Source: Streptomyces agglomeratus (GTDB lineage: Bacteria > Actinomycetota > Actinomycetes > Streptomycetales > Streptomycetaceae). From it: DNA of 64,000 nucleotides. Positions 9,463 through 17,549 of the stretch are shown here, piece by piece. The position numbers were made by a program, and so were the translations under genes. The stretch lies in assembly GCF_001746415.1 (NCBI RefSeq), contig NZ_MEHJ01000001.1, positions 2,377,001 through 2,441,000 of the forward strand, read 5' to 3'. The notes under the pieces are model-generated. The model did no database searches and was not told the DNA's origin. It was given only the letters and a program-made list of their open reading frames with translations. Numbering within the stretch: position 1 is the first letter of the stretch; the number at the start of each line of letters is the position of its first letter.

Positions 9463-10427
9463 CCGAAATCGTCCCTAATTGTCCTAGTAGCACCCGAAGG
9501 AGTCACGTCCGTACGCTCGTCGAAACGCTGAGGAGCGGGACGCTGGTGGTACTCGTAGCGCTCCTCCGCCACCCCGGGCCCGTCCTCCAGAAGCCTTCCC
9601 TGGACCGCGCCGGCCGGGTCGGCGCCGATCACGTCCTTGACGACGCCCTTCACACCACTCTTGACGACCTTGTAGCCCACATACATGGCCAGATCGTTGG
9701 GATTTCGATCAGCGATCGGATTGCCGCGCTCATCCACCTTTTTTATGTAGCGCATGAGGCCGCCGCTGAAGTGCTTGGGACCCTTACGCAGGGCATTCCG
9801 CGCCTTCATCATCTTGCGCAGCAGTTGCATGCGCTTGGCGATGTCCGCCAGTGCGTCCGCCAGTTTCGCGGTGATCCTCACGGCCTTCGCCGCCCGGTGG
9901 GCGATGCCCGCGGCCGCGATGAGCGGACCGATGGCGGCTGCGGCGCCTGCCGTTATGAGCGAGAGGATCGCAGAGGTCGCGGCGGTCGCGATCGCGATCT
10001 CCACGATCTCGACGATGAGGTCGAGCATCAACTGTTCGGCGGCAGCGCACTCCTGGGCCGCCATTTCGAGGAGCTCGGCCATGGTGTCCATGTCCGCGGC
10101 CTCGCCCGTGAGGGCTTCCTCGAACTCGGACATCATCTTGTGGAAGCTCTCGAACGCCTCGCCCTCCCACTGGGTGGCCAGCGTGCGGCGTTCGGCCACC
10201 AGGTCCTCGACCACGCCGCGCAGGTCGTTGGCGGCCTTGCGCCACTGGACGGCGGTCTCGGCGAGGAGCTCGTTGTCCCCGCTGACCTGTTCAAGGAGTT
10301 CGTCCAGGTTGAACTGCTTCATGATGCCGCGGATGATCTCGTCCAGAACACCCGCGAGCGGGTTGCTCCAGTCGAGCGCGAAATTGATGCGGCTCAGGGC
10401 ATCACCCGCCGTCTGCCCCGCGCCCAT
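9459..10427 (-). CDS. WXG100/LXG-like type VII secretion substrate
   Basis: 322 aa. The N-terminal 130 residues form a helical repeat with WRKAANDLRG and, about 20 residues on, ATQWEGEAFESF; the W-E-G turn is typical of WXG100/ESX proteins. A hydrophobic Ala/Ile-rich stretch (about 150-185) resembles the glycine/alanine-rich helices of larger ESX-secreted proteins. The C-terminus (after residue 220) is basic then polar and ends in an acidic tail; I see no nuclease or other toxin signature. ATG overlaps the upstream stop (TGATG). Probably exported by an ESX-like system encoded elsewhere. Confidence 0.8.
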   Translation of the reverse strand: MGAGQTAGDALSRINFALDWSNPLAGVLDEIIRGIMKQFNLDELLEQVSGDNELLAETAVQWRKAANDLRGVVEDLVAERRTLATQWEGEAFESFHKMMSEFEEALTGEAADMDTMAELLEMAAQECAAAEQLMLDLIVEIVEIAIATAATSAILSLITAGAAAAIGPLIAAAGIAHRAAKAVRITAKLADALADIAKRMQLLRKMMKARNALRKGPKHFSGGLMRYIKKVDERGNPIADRNPNDLAMYVGYKVVKSGVKGVVKDVIGADPAGAVQGRLLEDGPGVAEERYEYHQRPAPQRFDERTDVTPSGATRTIRDDFG

Positions 10428-10741
10428 CAGGCACCCCCGCCCAGGCCACCGCTGATCTTCTTCTCAGTGGTGTGGTACGCGTCCGCGCTCTCCCTGAGCG
10501 CGTCGACTATGGCGTACAGGGTGTCGACGGCGTCCTCGAGGTCGTCGCGGGACTCCTTGCGCTGTGTGTCGTAGTCGGCCTTCAGCTCGTCCGACTGCGG
10601 CAGTTTCCCGAACGCCTGCTGGGTCAGCGCCAGTTGCTGTGTACGGGCCCGGATGGCGTCGATCCGGCCTGCTGCGGCTTCCACGCCGTTCTTGGCATAG
10701 GTGCGCAGCGCGCTGCCGTCGACATTGAATCCCCCGCTCAT
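10427..10741 (-). CDS. Small WXG100/ESAT-6-like protein, first gene of operon
   Basis: 104 aa, predicted as two helices (alanine and heptad-rich: VEAAAGRIDAIRARTQQ and LEDAVDTLYAIVDALRES) joined by a turn, the size and layout of an EsxA-like partner although the WXG triplet itself is not present. A tail motif YHTTEKKI resembles the YxxxD/E export signal found just after the second helix. It precedes a larger WXG-like protein with an overlapping stop/start, as in EsxAB-type pairs. Start ATG with GAGGGGACAGC upstream. Confidence 0.78.
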   Translation of the reverse strand: MSGGFNVDGSALRTYAKNGVEAAAGRIDAIRARTQQLALTQQAFGKLPQSDELKADYDTQRKESRDDLEDAVDTLYAIVDALRESADAYHTTEKKISGGLGGGA

Positions 10742-11042
10742 GCTGTCCCCTCGTCGGTGCGGTGCCCGGCGTGGCGGCCGCCGCGCCGGGCAATGGGAGG
10801 CATTTGATCACAGGGGCGTGGCGCCGATCCAACGGCTCGGCTCCATGACGGCCCGGCGCGGGGGTCGTTCCAGCAGGTCGTCATCGGGGTGGAACCGACC
10901 GCCTGCTGCCAGCGGTTGGACGTGCCCACCGCGCGGGGTAACGCCTGCACGCGCATCCCCAAGTAGGCAGCTGCCGAGGTGAGTGCGGTGTTACCGGTTC
11001 GGGCAGACCTCATACGATCGCATCACCGGTTGTGGGGGCCCT
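10742..11042. other. Divergent intergenic region
   Basis: 300 bases between the WXG100 operon (minus) and the orphan gene at 11043 (plus). It must hold both promoters. I see GAGGGGACAGC before the WXG start and TACGAT (about 11011-11016) as a possible -10 for the plus gene. Short overlapping reading frames have no coding support. Confidence 0.4.
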
Positions 11043-11741
11043 ATGGAACTCGTAATGCTCGAAGTCACACGCAAAGGCCCACGCCGATTCCCCGGTGCTG
11101 TCGTCTTAGAAGCGCGCCAGCCAGCCCCGGGCGCCGCCTGGACCAACGCCGACGCCAGCTGGGGCAAGCTGAAGCCCTACGGAGTCGTACGGCGGGGGCG
11201 CTTTCCAGTCGATCTGGGGTTCGTGCCATCGCGCGTGCAGCAGGCTAACTGCCGATGGGCTGGCCTAGAAGGACAGCCAACCGTACCGGGCTCACCGTTC
11301 CGGACAGTCGACTCGACCATCGAGGCGCAGGACGAGCTCGACGCGTGGGCCAACGGCCACGACAGCGACGCCAACTACACCACGTACACGTACAGGTGTG
11401 ATGAATGCGGCTTGCAAAGCGACATTTCAGCAGCCGGGGCACCCCATCCCGTGAACGATGTCGTGATGGACAGCGGCTTCGGATTCGATTCCCAGCGCAA
11501 GCTGTTCGTCGCTTCGGACGCACCCGGGACGCTGGTGATCCTGATCGCCTCCGAGCACTTGGACCCGTTATCCCTACTCCTGCCGAGCTGGCGCAAGCCG
11601 CTTCCCCGGGCAAGCTTTGCCTACGCTGAGAAATACGGCCTGATGGCGGGGCGGCACCCCATCCACGAGGGCCAGTTCCCAGTGGACGGAGGCTCTGAAC
11701 AATCGGGCCGCTACAACTACGCGCTGCTGCGAGCCACCTGA
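11043..11741 (+). CDS. Hypothetical protein with one Cys pair
   Basis: 232 aa; no family recognised. The ATG at 11043 has GGGGG just upstream, preferred over an in-frame ATG at 10983. The middle contains YRCDECGLQS, a single CxxC that might be half a zinc site. Codon use is visibly less G/C-biased at third positions than neighbouring genes (for example gaa, tta, aaa, cga codons), consistent with transfer from another source. It stands alone between the WXG100 operon and an island of remnants. Confidence 0.6.
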   Translation: MELVMLEVTRKGPRRFPGAVVLEARQPAPGAAWTNADASWGKLKPYGVVRRGRFPVDLGFVPSRVQQANCRWAGLEGQPTVPGSPFRTVDSTIEAQDELDAWANGHDSDANYTTYTYRCDECGLQSDISAAGAPHPVNDVVMDSGFGFDSQRKLFVASDAPGTLVILIASEHLDPLSLLLPSWRKPLPRASFAYAEKYGLMAGRHPIHEGQFPVDGGSEQSGRYNYALLRAT

Positions 11742-12006
11742 CGCTCCCTGCCCGTCACGGTGAGGGGGCTTTGGGCTACGAGCTGACTACTGGGCGAGCC
11801 GGTCACCCTGACCGACCGCCAACACCGCCGGTGGCGCCGACCCGGCCCGCCCCGCGCCGAGGGCGCGCGCCTGGCGTGTACCGCACGCCATGTTCGGGCA
11901 GTGGCGGTCCGGCACCGGCGCCGCGTCCGCCGGGTCATCAACACCGCCCGCCCAGTACCCGGACACGATCGGCAGGCAACTCCAACTGCCGTGCGGGGAG
12001 ATTGCA

Positions 12007-12075
12007 ATGGTTCTCGATATGACCGACCACCCGGGCGAGAGCCGAAGCACGGAGGACGCCGTCTCCGCATCCTGA
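12007..12075 (+). CDS. Possible 22-residue peptide or tail of a decayed gene
   Basis: The ATG at 12007 follows GGGGAGATTGCA, an acceptable binding site, and encodes MVLDMTDHPGESRSTEDAV plus three more residues. In the same frame an earlier ATG (11890) would give 61 aa. The stop lies 14 bases before a perfect terminator, which suggests that something on this strand is or was a gene. Confidence 0.25.
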   Translation: MVLDMTDHPGESRSTEDAVSAS

Positions 12076-12088
12076 CCGGCAACGCAAG

Positions 12089-12117
12089 GACGCCCCGCTC
12101 GTGGTGAGCGGGGCGTC
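12089..12117 (+). terminator. Rho-independent terminator
   Basis: Perfect 12-bp stem (12089-12100 with 12106-12117), loop GTGGT, followed by TTC. It serves the plus-strand short frame or the orphan gene upstream. Confidence 0.65.
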
Positions 12118-12229
12118 TTCGTGGGGCGCTGGGACCTGTTGCGAAAGTAGATCTCGGGTTGAGACCGAGCTGTTCGGCGGTGCCGTCACGGTCTGAAGCC
12201 GTACTCGCCGGAGCATCCTTGGCCGGTGG

Positions 12230-13477
12230 CTACATTTCCTGGAGCTGGGCCAGGATCCACTTGCCGAGCTCCGGGGTCATGACGGTGTGGCCTTCGTTGG
12301 TGCTGGCGCAGAGGAAGTCGTGGAGGTCGCTGCTCTCGCGGTCGACCTTGGAGTAGAGGGCGGTGGGGTCGTCGATGTCGGCCGACGCCACGGCGCTGAT
12401 GGTGGGGACGAAGGTGGAGGCGTTGTGGATGAGCTCCGCCCGCTGCTCGTTGACCATCGAGGCCAGCACGGCAGCCATGCCGAAGTTGGCGGCGTCTTCC
12501 AGGAGAGGTGCCTTGGGGAAGAGGCCGCCGGGAGCGCCGTCGAGTTCGGGGAAGCCGTTGGTGTTGATCGAGACCGGGGCCTGGCCCGCCTCCGTCATCT
12601 GGGCGACCGTCTGCCGTCCCTGGCCCTGGGTGCGGAGCTGGGCGTTCGCCTTCGGTCCGTGGGCGGCCATCGCAGTGTCGTCGGCGGGGATGCTGTTCCC
12701 GATGCCGGTGCCCGTTCCGTTGGCGACACCGAGCAGGCGGGGACGCTGGGGCCAGTCGCCCACCCGCTGGAGTGCTTCCAGGAAGTCGGTCCTTTCCTGA
12801 TCCTGGCCGGCGGCGACGTCGAGGGTGACCTCGCTGCCGGTTGCGACGTGCCAGCGCAGCATCTGGCGTGCGGCCGGGCTGTTGACCAAGTCGGAGTAGA
12901 GGCTGAGGAGCGGGTTGGTGTTGCCCCACTTTTCCTTGACGAAGTGGGCGAATGCCTGGACTCCGAGGGGAAGCCACGCGCCGCGGTGCGGGGTGTCGTA
13001 GGAGAGGTAGGTGGCGGTCTGGTGGTCCTCCCTCTGCCTTTCCATCTTGGCCAGGGCATAGCGGGTGACCATTCCTCCCATGCTGAAGCCACCTACCGTC
13101 AGCATGGCGCCGCCTTCGCGGTCGGCGACCGTCCTGCGGATGCACTCGATCGCGACGTCGGCGTTGGCGAGGATGGAAGCGGACCGGTCGCTGAAGCCCA
13201 GCAGGACAACGTCGAAGCCGTTTTCACGCAGCGAGGAGATGAGCGGGTAGTCCCCGTTCTCCAAGCCGTCGTACAGCACGTGCCCGCTGCTTGGTCCCAT
13301 GGCGAAGCCGTCGGCGAGGATCACTGGCCGCTTGACGGCCGTCTGGTTGGATGAACTGTAGAAGACCCAGGCGGTCCCGTTGCGGAGCTCCCATGCGGTG
13401 TCCCAGGGGTCCGTTTCCGTGGCTGCGGGCTGAGCTCCCGGAAGGGGGCCCCAGATGCTGACAACAGGCTTGGACAT
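12230..13477 (-). CDS. Alpha/beta-hydrolase (lipase/esterase-like), function unknown
   Basis: 415 aa from the ATG at 13475-13477, which has AAGGAG ten bases upstream; an in-frame GTG at 13501 would contain that site and is rejected. Residues about 55-200 show the hydrolase core: VILADGFAMGP as the oxyanion region, then the nucleophile elbow GFSMGG (Ser) with MVTRYALAK, and YDTPHRGAWLP, as in PGAP1-like or polyester-type lipases. A His in NEGHTVMTPEL near the C-terminus fits the catalytic His. There is no signal peptide, so it may act in the cytoplasm. Isolated between remnants. Confidence 0.75.
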   Translation of the reverse strand: MSKPVVSIWGPLPGAQPAATETDPWDTAWELRNGTAWVFYSSSNQTAVKRPVILADGFAMGPSSGHVLYDGLENGDYPLISSLRENGFDVVLLGFSDRSASILANADVAIECIRRTVADREGGAMLTVGGFSMGGMVTRYALAKMERQREDHQTATYLSYDTPHRGAWLPLGVQAFAHFVKEKWGNTNPLLSLYSDLVNSPAARQMLRWHVATGSEVTLDVAAGQDQERTDFLEALQRVGDWPQRPRLLGVANGTGTGIGNSIPADDTAMAAHGPKANAQLRTQGQGRQTVAQMTEAGQAPVSINTNGFPELDGAPGGLFPKAPLLEDAANFGMAAVLASMVNEQRAELIHNASTFVPTISAVASADIDDPTALYSKVDRESSDLHDFLCASTNEGHTVMTPELGKWILAQLQEM

Positions 13478-13522
13478 ACTTCGACGACTCCTTGGTGTCA
13501 CGGTTGGTCATACCGAACACGG

Positions 13523-13912
13523 TCATCGTCCCGGCGTGATCACCCAAGCCGCGACACAATCCAGCAACATCACTCTTTCGTGAACAAAACGGCGATTGGC
13601 TGTGTGACCAGCACTTTCACAACAGGCCCGCCCCTGACGGTCCGGCCTTACCGGGCGCACCGCTCGGGCCCGGCACCGGGGACGGTGTAGGGCATCCCTG
13701 CCCGCCCGTCCCTCCGGGGGAACAACAGCGGCCACAGCGATCTCCTGGTCTGCCTCTGCCTTGTCGCGCTCAATGATCAGCCGGGCGGTCAGGCTCTCGT
13801 ATCCGCCGATGACTTCACCCTGCCGAGCCGAACGGTTCGTTCCCCGGGTGCCGTAGACGGCCGCCGCCGCTGCCGCCAGTGAGGCCAGTAGTGAGCCGAT
13901 GGCGGTCAACAT
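13523..13912 (-). pseudogene. Small one-helix membrane protein, phage/ICE-like, probably decayed
   Basis: From ATG 13910-13912 the frame gives an Ala-rich transmembrane helix (MLTAIGSLLASLAAAAAAV), then RGTNRSARQGEVIGGYESL and a charged coiled-coil start (IIERDKAEADQE). This layout is typical of small phage or integrative-element proteins. After about residue 55 the sequence turns into Arg/Pro/Cys-rich text with no helix pattern, as if a frameshift had occurred. I treat it as a remnant. Confidence 0.45.
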
Positions 13913-14032
13913 CGCGGCGATGACGCCTCCCCGAGGTCGCGGGTGGGCAGGGTCAAACCCCAGTGGCGGGGCGAGCGGCAGACTGCTCCCGCTCCTCAAT
14001 CGCACGCGTGCGCGCGTGGGGATACAAACAAA

Positions 14033-14065
14033 CGGCCGGAGCCCCCGCACAGTGGGCTCCGGCCG
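14033..14065 (-). terminator. Terminator of the aldehyde dehydrogenase gene
   Basis: 12-bp perfect stem (14033-14044 with 14054-14065) followed on the minus strand by GTTTGTTTGTA, an unusually good U tract for this genome. Confidence 0.85.
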
Positions 14066-14086
14066 TGGCTCTGTTGTCGTACGAGG

Positions 14087-15532
14087 TCAGAGGGCGAGGC
14101 CCGTGAGGACCATGACCCGCTCGTACGTGTAGTCGTCCATCGCGAACCGCACACCCTCGCGGCCGACGCCGGACTGCTTGACGCCGCCGTACGGCATCTG
14201 GTCCGCGCGGTACGAGGGGACGTCGCCGACGACCACGCCGCCGACCTCCAGCGCGCGGTGGGCGCGGAAGGCCGTCTGGAGGTCGTGCGTGAACACGCCC
14301 GCCTGGAGGCCGTACTTGGAGTCGTTGACCGCGGCGAACGCCTCGGCCTCGCCCTCCACCCGGCGCACCGTCAGGACCGGCCCGAAGACCTCCTCGCAGG
14401 AGATCGTGGTGTCGGCCGGTACGTCGGCGAGCACGGTCGGGGCGTACGACGCGCCGTCGCGCTTGCCGCCGGTGAGCAGCGTCGCCCCCGCCTTGACGGC
14501 CTCCTCGACCCACGACTCCACACGCTTGGCAGCGTTCTCGTCGACCAGCGGGCCGACGTCGGTGGCGGCGTCGTTCGGGTCGCCGGTGACCTGGGCCTCG
14601 ACGGCCGCGACGATCTTCGGGACGAGACGCTCGTACACGGACGCGTCGGCGATCACGCGCTGCACGGAGATGCAGGACTGGCCGGCCTGGTAGTTGGAGA
14701 AGGTCGCGATGCGGGTCGCGGCCCAGTCCAGGTCCTCGTCCGAGGCCCAGTCGGCGAGGACGACGGCCGCGCCGTTGCCGCCGAGCTCCAGGGTGCAGTG
14801 CTTGCGCGGCACCGAGTCCATGATCGCGTAACCGACCTTCTCGGACCCGGTGAAGGAGATGACGGGCAGCCGCTCGTCCTGCACCAGCGCGGGCATCTTG
14901 TCGTTGGCGACCGGCAGCACCGACCACGAACCGGCCGGCAGGTCGGTCTCGGCGAGCAGCTCACCCAGGATCAGGCCGGACAGCGGCGTCGCGGGCGCCG
15001 GCTTCAGGATGATCGGGGTGCCGACGGCGATGGCCGGGGCGACCTTGTGCGCGCACAGGTTCAGCGGGAAGTTGAAGGGCGCGATGCCGAGGACGGTGCC
15101 GCGGGGGAAGCGGCGCGTCAGGGCCAGGCGGCCGACGCCACCGGCGTCGGTGTCGAGGCGCTGGGCCTCGCCGCCGTTGAAACGGCGGGCTTCCTCGGCG
15201 GCGAACCGGAACACGGAAACGGCGCGGCCGACTTCGCCGCGGGCCCACTTGATCGGCTTGCCGTTCTCGGCGGAGATCAGCTGCGCGATCTCCTCCGTCC
15301 GCTCCACGAGACGCTTGCTGACGTGGTCCAGGGCGGCGGCGCGGACGTGCGCGGGGGTGGCCGCGAACTCGGCCTCCACGGCGTGCGCGGCGGCGACGGC
15401 CTCTTCGACCTGCGCGTCGGTGGGGATGCTCACGGCGGCGACGAGCCGGCCGTCCCAGGGGGACGTGACGTCGAAAGCGTCCTCGCCGGTGGCCTGGCGG
15501 CCGGCGAGCCAGAAGGCGTGGGTGGAAGTCAT
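14087..15532 (-). CDS. NAD(P)-dependent aldehyde dehydrogenase, probably succinate-semialdehyde type
   Basis: 481 aa from the ATG at 15530-15532 (GGAAGGG upstream). It carries the aldehyde dehydrogenase landmarks: substrate/cofactor segment FNFPLNLCAHK, catalytic Glu in LELGGNGAAV and catalytic Cys in QAGQSCIS. These enzymes oxidise an aldehyde to the acid. The PucR-type gene upstream and gabT 5 kb away suggest succinate semialdehyde from GABA as substrate, as in the gabTD-GabR arrangement of corynebacteria; phosphonoacetaldehyde or lactaldehyde are alternatives. A terminator follows directly. Confidence 0.85.
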   Translation of the reverse strand: MTSTHAFWLAGRQATGEDAFDVTSPWDGRLVAAVSIPTDAQVEEAVAAAHAVEAEFAATPAHVRAAALDHVSKRLVERTEEIAQLISAENGKPIKWARGEVGRAVSVFRFAAEEARRFNGGEAQRLDTDAGGVGRLALTRRFPRGTVLGIAPFNFPLNLCAHKVAPAIAVGTPIILKPAPATPLSGLILGELLAETDLPAGSWSVLPVANDKMPALVQDERLPVISFTGSEKVGYAIMDSVPRKHCTLELGGNGAAVVLADWASDEDLDWAATRIATFSNYQAGQSCISVQRVIADASVYERLVPKIVAAVEAQVTGDPNDAATDVGPLVDENAAKRVESWVEEAVKAGATLLTGGKRDGASYAPTVLADVPADTTISCEEVFGPVLTVRRVEGEAEAFAAVNDSKYGLQAGVFTHDLQTAFRAHRALEVGGVVVGDVPSYRADQMPYGGVKQSGVGREGVRFAMDDYTYERVMVLTGLAL

Positions 15533-15839
15533 GTCGTTCCGGCCCTTCCGAGGGGGTGGGTGCTGATGCCACCACGTTAGGGGTCCGGACCCTCCAGGTC
15601 GTTTGTCCGAGGTGGAGTGCTGCGCGTCGCGGAGACGCCGGTTTGGAGGACGACGGGTGTTGCGGCGGGGCGTGGTGCGGGCCGGGGGGCGTCGGGCGTG
15701 CGGGGTGGGCGGGGTTCGGGCGTCGTGGTCGTACGGGGAACGCGCCGGTGCGCGGCTGGTCGTGCGGTCCCGGGTGCCGCTGCCGGAGGTTCCCGTCACC
15801 CGGCACTCCTTCAGGCGGACCCCGTCACCCGGCACTCCT
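15533..15839 (-). promoter_or_regulatory. Intergenic region upstream of the aldehyde dehydrogenase
   Basis: Just over 300 bases between the PucR gene and the aldehyde dehydrogenase, both minus strand. An in-frame open extension of the dehydrogenase crosses the whole region but is Arg/Pro-rich and not protein-like. The right end contains one full copy and part of a second copy of a 29-bp direct repeat. Confidence 0.4.
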
Positions 15840-15849
15840 TCAGGCGGAC
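15792..15849. repeat. Two perfect tandem copies of a 29-bp unit
   Basis: 15792-15820 and 15821-15849 are identical. Read on the minus strand the unit contains the end of the PucR frame: a TGA stop followed by AAGGAG and a GTG. The second copy covers the actual stop codon (15840-15842). Confidence 0.9.
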
Positions 15850-17462
15850 CCCGCCCCCGACGTCGCCTTCAGCGCCAGCCACAGCTCCATCCGTACGTCC
15901 GCGTCGTCCAGTGACCGGCCCAGGATCTCCTCGACCCGCCGCATCCGGTACCGCAGCGTGTGCCGGTGGACGCCCAGGTCCGCCGCCGCCGCGTCCCACT
16001 GGCCGTGGCGCGACAGCCATGCCCGCAGGGACGCGATCAGGTCGCCCCTGCCCTTCGCGTCGTGCTCGTGCAGGGCCCGCAGTGTGCCGTCCGCGAAGGA
16101 CCGCACCGCGTCGTCCGCCAGCAGCTGCATCACCGAGCCGGCGGCCAGCTCTTCGTGCTCGACGAGCGCGCGCCCGCGCCGCCGGGCGACCGAGAGCGCC
16201 TGTTCCGCCTGCTTGTAGGCCCCGACCGCCGCGATCGGCCCGGCCGGCGCCGAGAGGCCGACCACCAGTTCGTCCTGGCCCGCCGGCTCGTGCGGCCGCG
16301 CCGAATCGCCGCGCCGCGCCTCCGTGTGGGCGAGGCACGCGGCCACCGCGTCGCCCCCGTCGGCCGCCAGCACCACCAGCCGGTCGCCGTCCGGCACCAC
16401 CAGCACCGGTTCGCCCGCCCGCATCGCCGCCGACTCCATCGCGTCGGCCAGCGCGTGGAGGGGGTCGGCCCCCGCCGGGGCGCCCTCCGCCTCAGCGGCC
16501 GCCGGCTCGGCGATGAGCAGCCGGAAGGGGGCGTCCAGCAGCGCCCCGTAGAGATCGCCCGCCACCGCCCGCGCGTGGTCCGGTTCGCCCGCCAGCAGCA
16601 TCCGCAGCACCGCCGCGCCGAGCCGCTGCTCGGCTGCCTGGAGGGACCGGGACCGCTCCGTCGTCAGCGTCAGCAGCGCGATGGCCGAGTGCACGGCGTA
16701 CCGCTCGGCCGTCCCCAGCGGAGCCCCCGTCCCGACCGCGAGTACGCCGCGTACGCGCCGCCCCGCGCCCAGGGACTGGAGTTCGACGCGGTCGTCCGCT
16801 TCGGCGTCGCTGTCCGCTCCGCCGCCGCCGACGACGGAACTCGCGGGCGCCGGCCGCTCCCGCAGCCTCTCCACGTCGGCGGTGAGCCGGGCTGCGCGCC
16901 GCGCGGCCCAGTCCGGCGCGGCGGCGACCACCGCGCCGGAGACGTCGTACAGCGCGGCCCAGCCGTTCACGTGCGAGGCGAGGCGGGCCAGCAGGTCACC
17001 GGGCCCGTCGCCGGACAGCGCCGCCTTCGTGAGCTCGCGCTGCGCTTCGAAACCGGCGGTCACGGCGCGGTACTGGTCGGCGGCGTTGGCGGCGGAGACC
17101 GCCTTGCTGATGGCGAGGAAGGGAGTACGGCGCGGCACTTCCAGCAGGGGCAGGCCCTGCTCGGTGGCGGCGTCGACGAGTGCCTGCGGGATGTCTTCGT
17201 AGTGGACGCCGACGGCGAAGCCGAGCCCCACGACCCCCGCCCCCGCCAGCCGCCGCACGTAGCGGCGCATCGCCTCCGGGTCCTCGGCCTCCAGCTTCAT
17301 GGCGGTGACGAGGAGCAGCTCACCGCCCTCCATGTACGGAACCGGGTCGGGCAGCTCGCTGACGTGGGCCCAGCGCACCGGCGTGTCCAGCCGGTCCTCC
17401 CCGGCACGCACGGTGAGCTTGAGCGCCGAATGGTGGACGAGGGAGGCGAGCGTGGGCGGCAT
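15840..17462 (-). CDS. PucR-family transcriptional regulator (GabR-like)
   Basis: 540 aa. The N-terminal purine-catabolism PucR domain (about 1-130) includes RWAHVSELPDPVPYMEGGELLL; the middle is a GGDEF-like sensory region; the C-terminal PucR helix-turn-helix (about 485-530) reads LGVHRHTLRYRMRRVEEIL. Such proteins activate purine, proline or GABA catabolic genes. The only downstream gene on its strand is an aldehyde dehydrogenase, and gabT is close by. GabR of Corynebacterium glutamicum, which activates gabTDP, is a PucR protein, so that role is likely here. The stop codon lies inside a 29-bp tandem duplication. Confidence 0.88.
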   Translation of the reverse strand: MPPTLASLVHHSALKLTVRAGEDRLDTPVRWAHVSELPDPVPYMEGGELLLVTAMKLEAEDPEAMRRYVRRLAGAGVVGLGFAVGVHYEDIPQALVDAATEQGLPLLEVPRRTPFLAISKAVSAANAADQYRAVTAGFEAQRELTKAALSGDGPGDLLARLASHVNGWAALYDVSGAVVAAAPDWAARRAARLTADVERLRERPAPASSVVGGGGADSDAEADDRVELQSLGAGRRVRGVLAVGTGAPLGTAERYAVHSAIALLTLTTERSRSLQAAEQRLGAAVLRMLLAGEPDHARAVAGDLYGALLDAPFRLLIAEPAAAEAEGAPAGADPLHALADAMESAAMRAGEPVLVVPDGDRLVVLAADGGDAVAACLAHTEARRGDSARPHEPAGQDELVVGLSAPAGPIAAVGAYKQAEQALSVARRRGRALVEHEELAAGSVMQLLADDAVRSFADGTLRALHEHDAKGRGDLIASLRAWLSRHGQWDAAAADLGVHRHTLRYRMRRVEEILGRSLDDADVRMELWLALKATSGAGSA

Positions 17463-17549
17463 GGGACCGTCAAATCTATGAGGCTGCGGAATGCGCCGTC
17501 CCGTATGAACGGCCTACCCCGATTCTGCCAGGGTGTACGGGAGCGGGCG

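Larger units (their letters stand above)
11742..12229. other. Gene-poor stretch with remnants
   Basis: Nearly 490 bases with no convincing full gene. It holds a short plus-strand frame ending at 12075 directly before a strong terminator (12089-12117). Between 12126 and 12190 lies a stretch (CTGTTGCGAAAGTAG) that reminds me of insertion-sequence ends, without a transposase. Confidence 0.4.

Noticed and set aside
10738..11013. 91-aa minus-strand frame upstream of the WXG100 operon
   Set aside because: No ribosome site, mixed composition, and it overlaps the expected promoter region.
12126..12190. Insertion-sequence end (GTTGCGAAAGTAG)
   Set aside because: Resembles IS ends only loosely; no transposase fragment or matching inverted repeat was seen.
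13930..13965. Possible tRNA 3' end or attachment site (GGGTTTGACCC on the minus strand)
   Set aside because: The T-arm-like text is not part of a foldable cloverleaf and no direct repeat partner was found.
15533..15835. N-terminal extension of the aldehyde dehydrogenase
   Set aside because: Low-complexity Arg/Pro/Thr text; the ATG at 15532 has a proper ribosome site and gives the family length.
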